A stretch of DNA of 64,000 bases from Flavobacteriaceae bacterium GSB9 (GTDB taxonomy: Bacteria; Bacteroidota; Bacteroidia; Flavobacteriales; Flavobacteriaceae), in assembly GCA_022749295.1 (NCBI GenBank), contig CP062007.1, positions 2,666,001-2,730,000 of the forward strand. The letters run 5' to 3'. Every line of letters starts with the position of its first letter. Within the stretch, counting starts at the first letter, position 1. Made by a program: the position numbers and the translations under genes. The notes below the pieces were generated by a model. The model did no database searches and had not been told where the DNA came from. It was given only the letters and a program-made list of their open reading frames with translations. Of the stretch, positions 63,438 to 64,000 are shown one piece after another.

Positions 63438-64000
63438 TTATTGGTTGTTAAAGGCCGAATTATTAATGAATTCGTAATCTGAGAGGGAAAGTAAAAAGGC
63501 TTTTAAATCGGTTTTGTCTTTTTCGGAAAGCTCCACGCCGCCTTGTGCAACTTTTTTCATCAAAGGGTCTATGGTACTTGAATTTTTCAAGCCTTCACTG
63601 TAATGATTGATGACCTCTTCTAATGTTGTAAACCTGCCATCGTGCATGTAAGGCGCTGTGAATGCCAAATTGCGAAGCGAAGGTGTTTTAAATTTACCGT
63701 TATCCGAAGTGTCGCCCGTTATGGCACCTAGTCCCAAATCGGTAAAATTTTCATCCAATCCGTTATTGTGGAATTTATTGTCGGTCCATAACGGATTTTT
63801 GTCACTACCATGGCAATGGAAACAATCGCCGCGGTTTTCGTCCAAAAACACATTAAAACCGTTAAGTTCTTCTGGGGTAAGGGTGGTTTCACCTAAAAGG
63901 TATTTATCAAATTTTGAGTTTGCCGAAATTAAGGTGCGTTCAAATTGTGCAATGGCTTTAGTTACCATAGTGGAATCGATGTTTTGCGCACCAAAAGCTT
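63438..64000 (-). CDS. Di-haem cytochrome c peroxidase/MauG-family protein (5' part outside the window)
   Basis: The last 187 or so codons of a periplasmic di-haem peroxidase; the frame stays open to the window edge, so the N-terminus and first haem are missing. A CFHCH haem c motif and the block APYMHDGRFTTLEEVINHYSEG with the conserved Met and Glu are seen. The family reduces hydrogen peroxide or oxidises proteins. It lies upstream of the suf operon on the same strand, with the suf promoter between. Confidence 0.87.
   Translation of the reverse strand, partial: AFGAQNIDSTMVTKAIAQFERTLISANSKFDKYLLGETTLTPEELNGFNVFLDENRGDCFHCHGSDKNPLWTDNKFHNNGLDENFTDLGLGAITGDTSDNGKFKTPSLRNLAFTAPYMHDGRFTTLEEVINHYSEGLKNSSTIDPLMKKVAQGGVELSEKDKTDLKAFLLSLSDYEFINNSAFNNQ

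Overview
The window looks like chromosomal DNA of a member of the Flavobacteriaceae (phylum Bacteroidota); I cannot name the genus. The signs are low GC content, promoter boxes of the TAnnTTTG type, a PorP/SprF-like protein, SusC-style TonB receptors paired with lipoproteins, a DUF2480/cupin/DUF59 group beside the suf genes, and a mevalonate pathway. No rRNA, tRNA, CRISPR array, phage or insertion sequence was seen. Most genes are ordinary core genes packed into short operons.

Layout. 1-769: tail of a cytochrome-oxidase assembly neighbourhood (DUF420 and a small CxxC membrane protein). 858-6501: a MacB-like efflux operon (ATPase, two permeases, adaptor, TolC-like channel), followed by tsaB. 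7242-9500 (minus): mscS, a decayed DUF1304 gene and an Nfu-type Fe-S scaffold. 9669-14466: a PorP/SprF-like protein, a large GAF protein, and a convergent HD phosphohydrolase fused to the membrane module of Pycsar effectors (DUF5706). 14627-17702: methionine-sulfoxide repair genes msrB and msrA with the AMPylator selO and a divergent msrA paralogue. 17807-22306: a three-part phosphatase/kinase-like/Omp85 barrel protein and a propeller lipoprotein. 22439-29765: thioesterase, GDPD, flavoprotein and DUF1697 operon, then two mevalonate-pathway genes, a UbiA prenyltransferase and an RsuA-like protein lacking the usual catalytic Asp. 30039-34643: DUF3108, tryptophan dioxygenase, M23 peptidase and pgi in one tight operon.

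34803-47512 is the most interesting stretch. Two TonB receptors that resemble each other, each followed by a surface lipoprotein (one with an internally repeated domain, one DUF5689), are interleaved with three nuclease-family genes: a lipoprotein endonuclease I, a secreted EEP-family enzyme and a cytosolic EEP-family enzyme. I infer a scavenging locus for extracellular DNA or another phosphodiester, comparable in logic to a polysaccharide utilisation locus. The substrate is not proven by sequence.

47594-52775: hflX, two palindromic intergenic repeat elements, a class A penicillin-binding protein, and an Rrf2 regulator with a QorB-like quinone reductase. A perfect 21-bp palindrome overlaps the Rrf2 promoter. 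52977-64000 (all minus): DUF3078, the suf Fe-S assembly region (sufA, sufB, a lipoprotein, sufC, sufD, sufS, an M43 protease, a small exported protein, sufE, DUF59, cupin, DUF2480) and a di-haem peroxidase gene cut by the window edge. Nfu, SufE and DUF59 together point to a complete SUF-type Fe-S pathway. With the Msr/SelO and Rrf2/QorB units, the window is rich in redox-protection functions.
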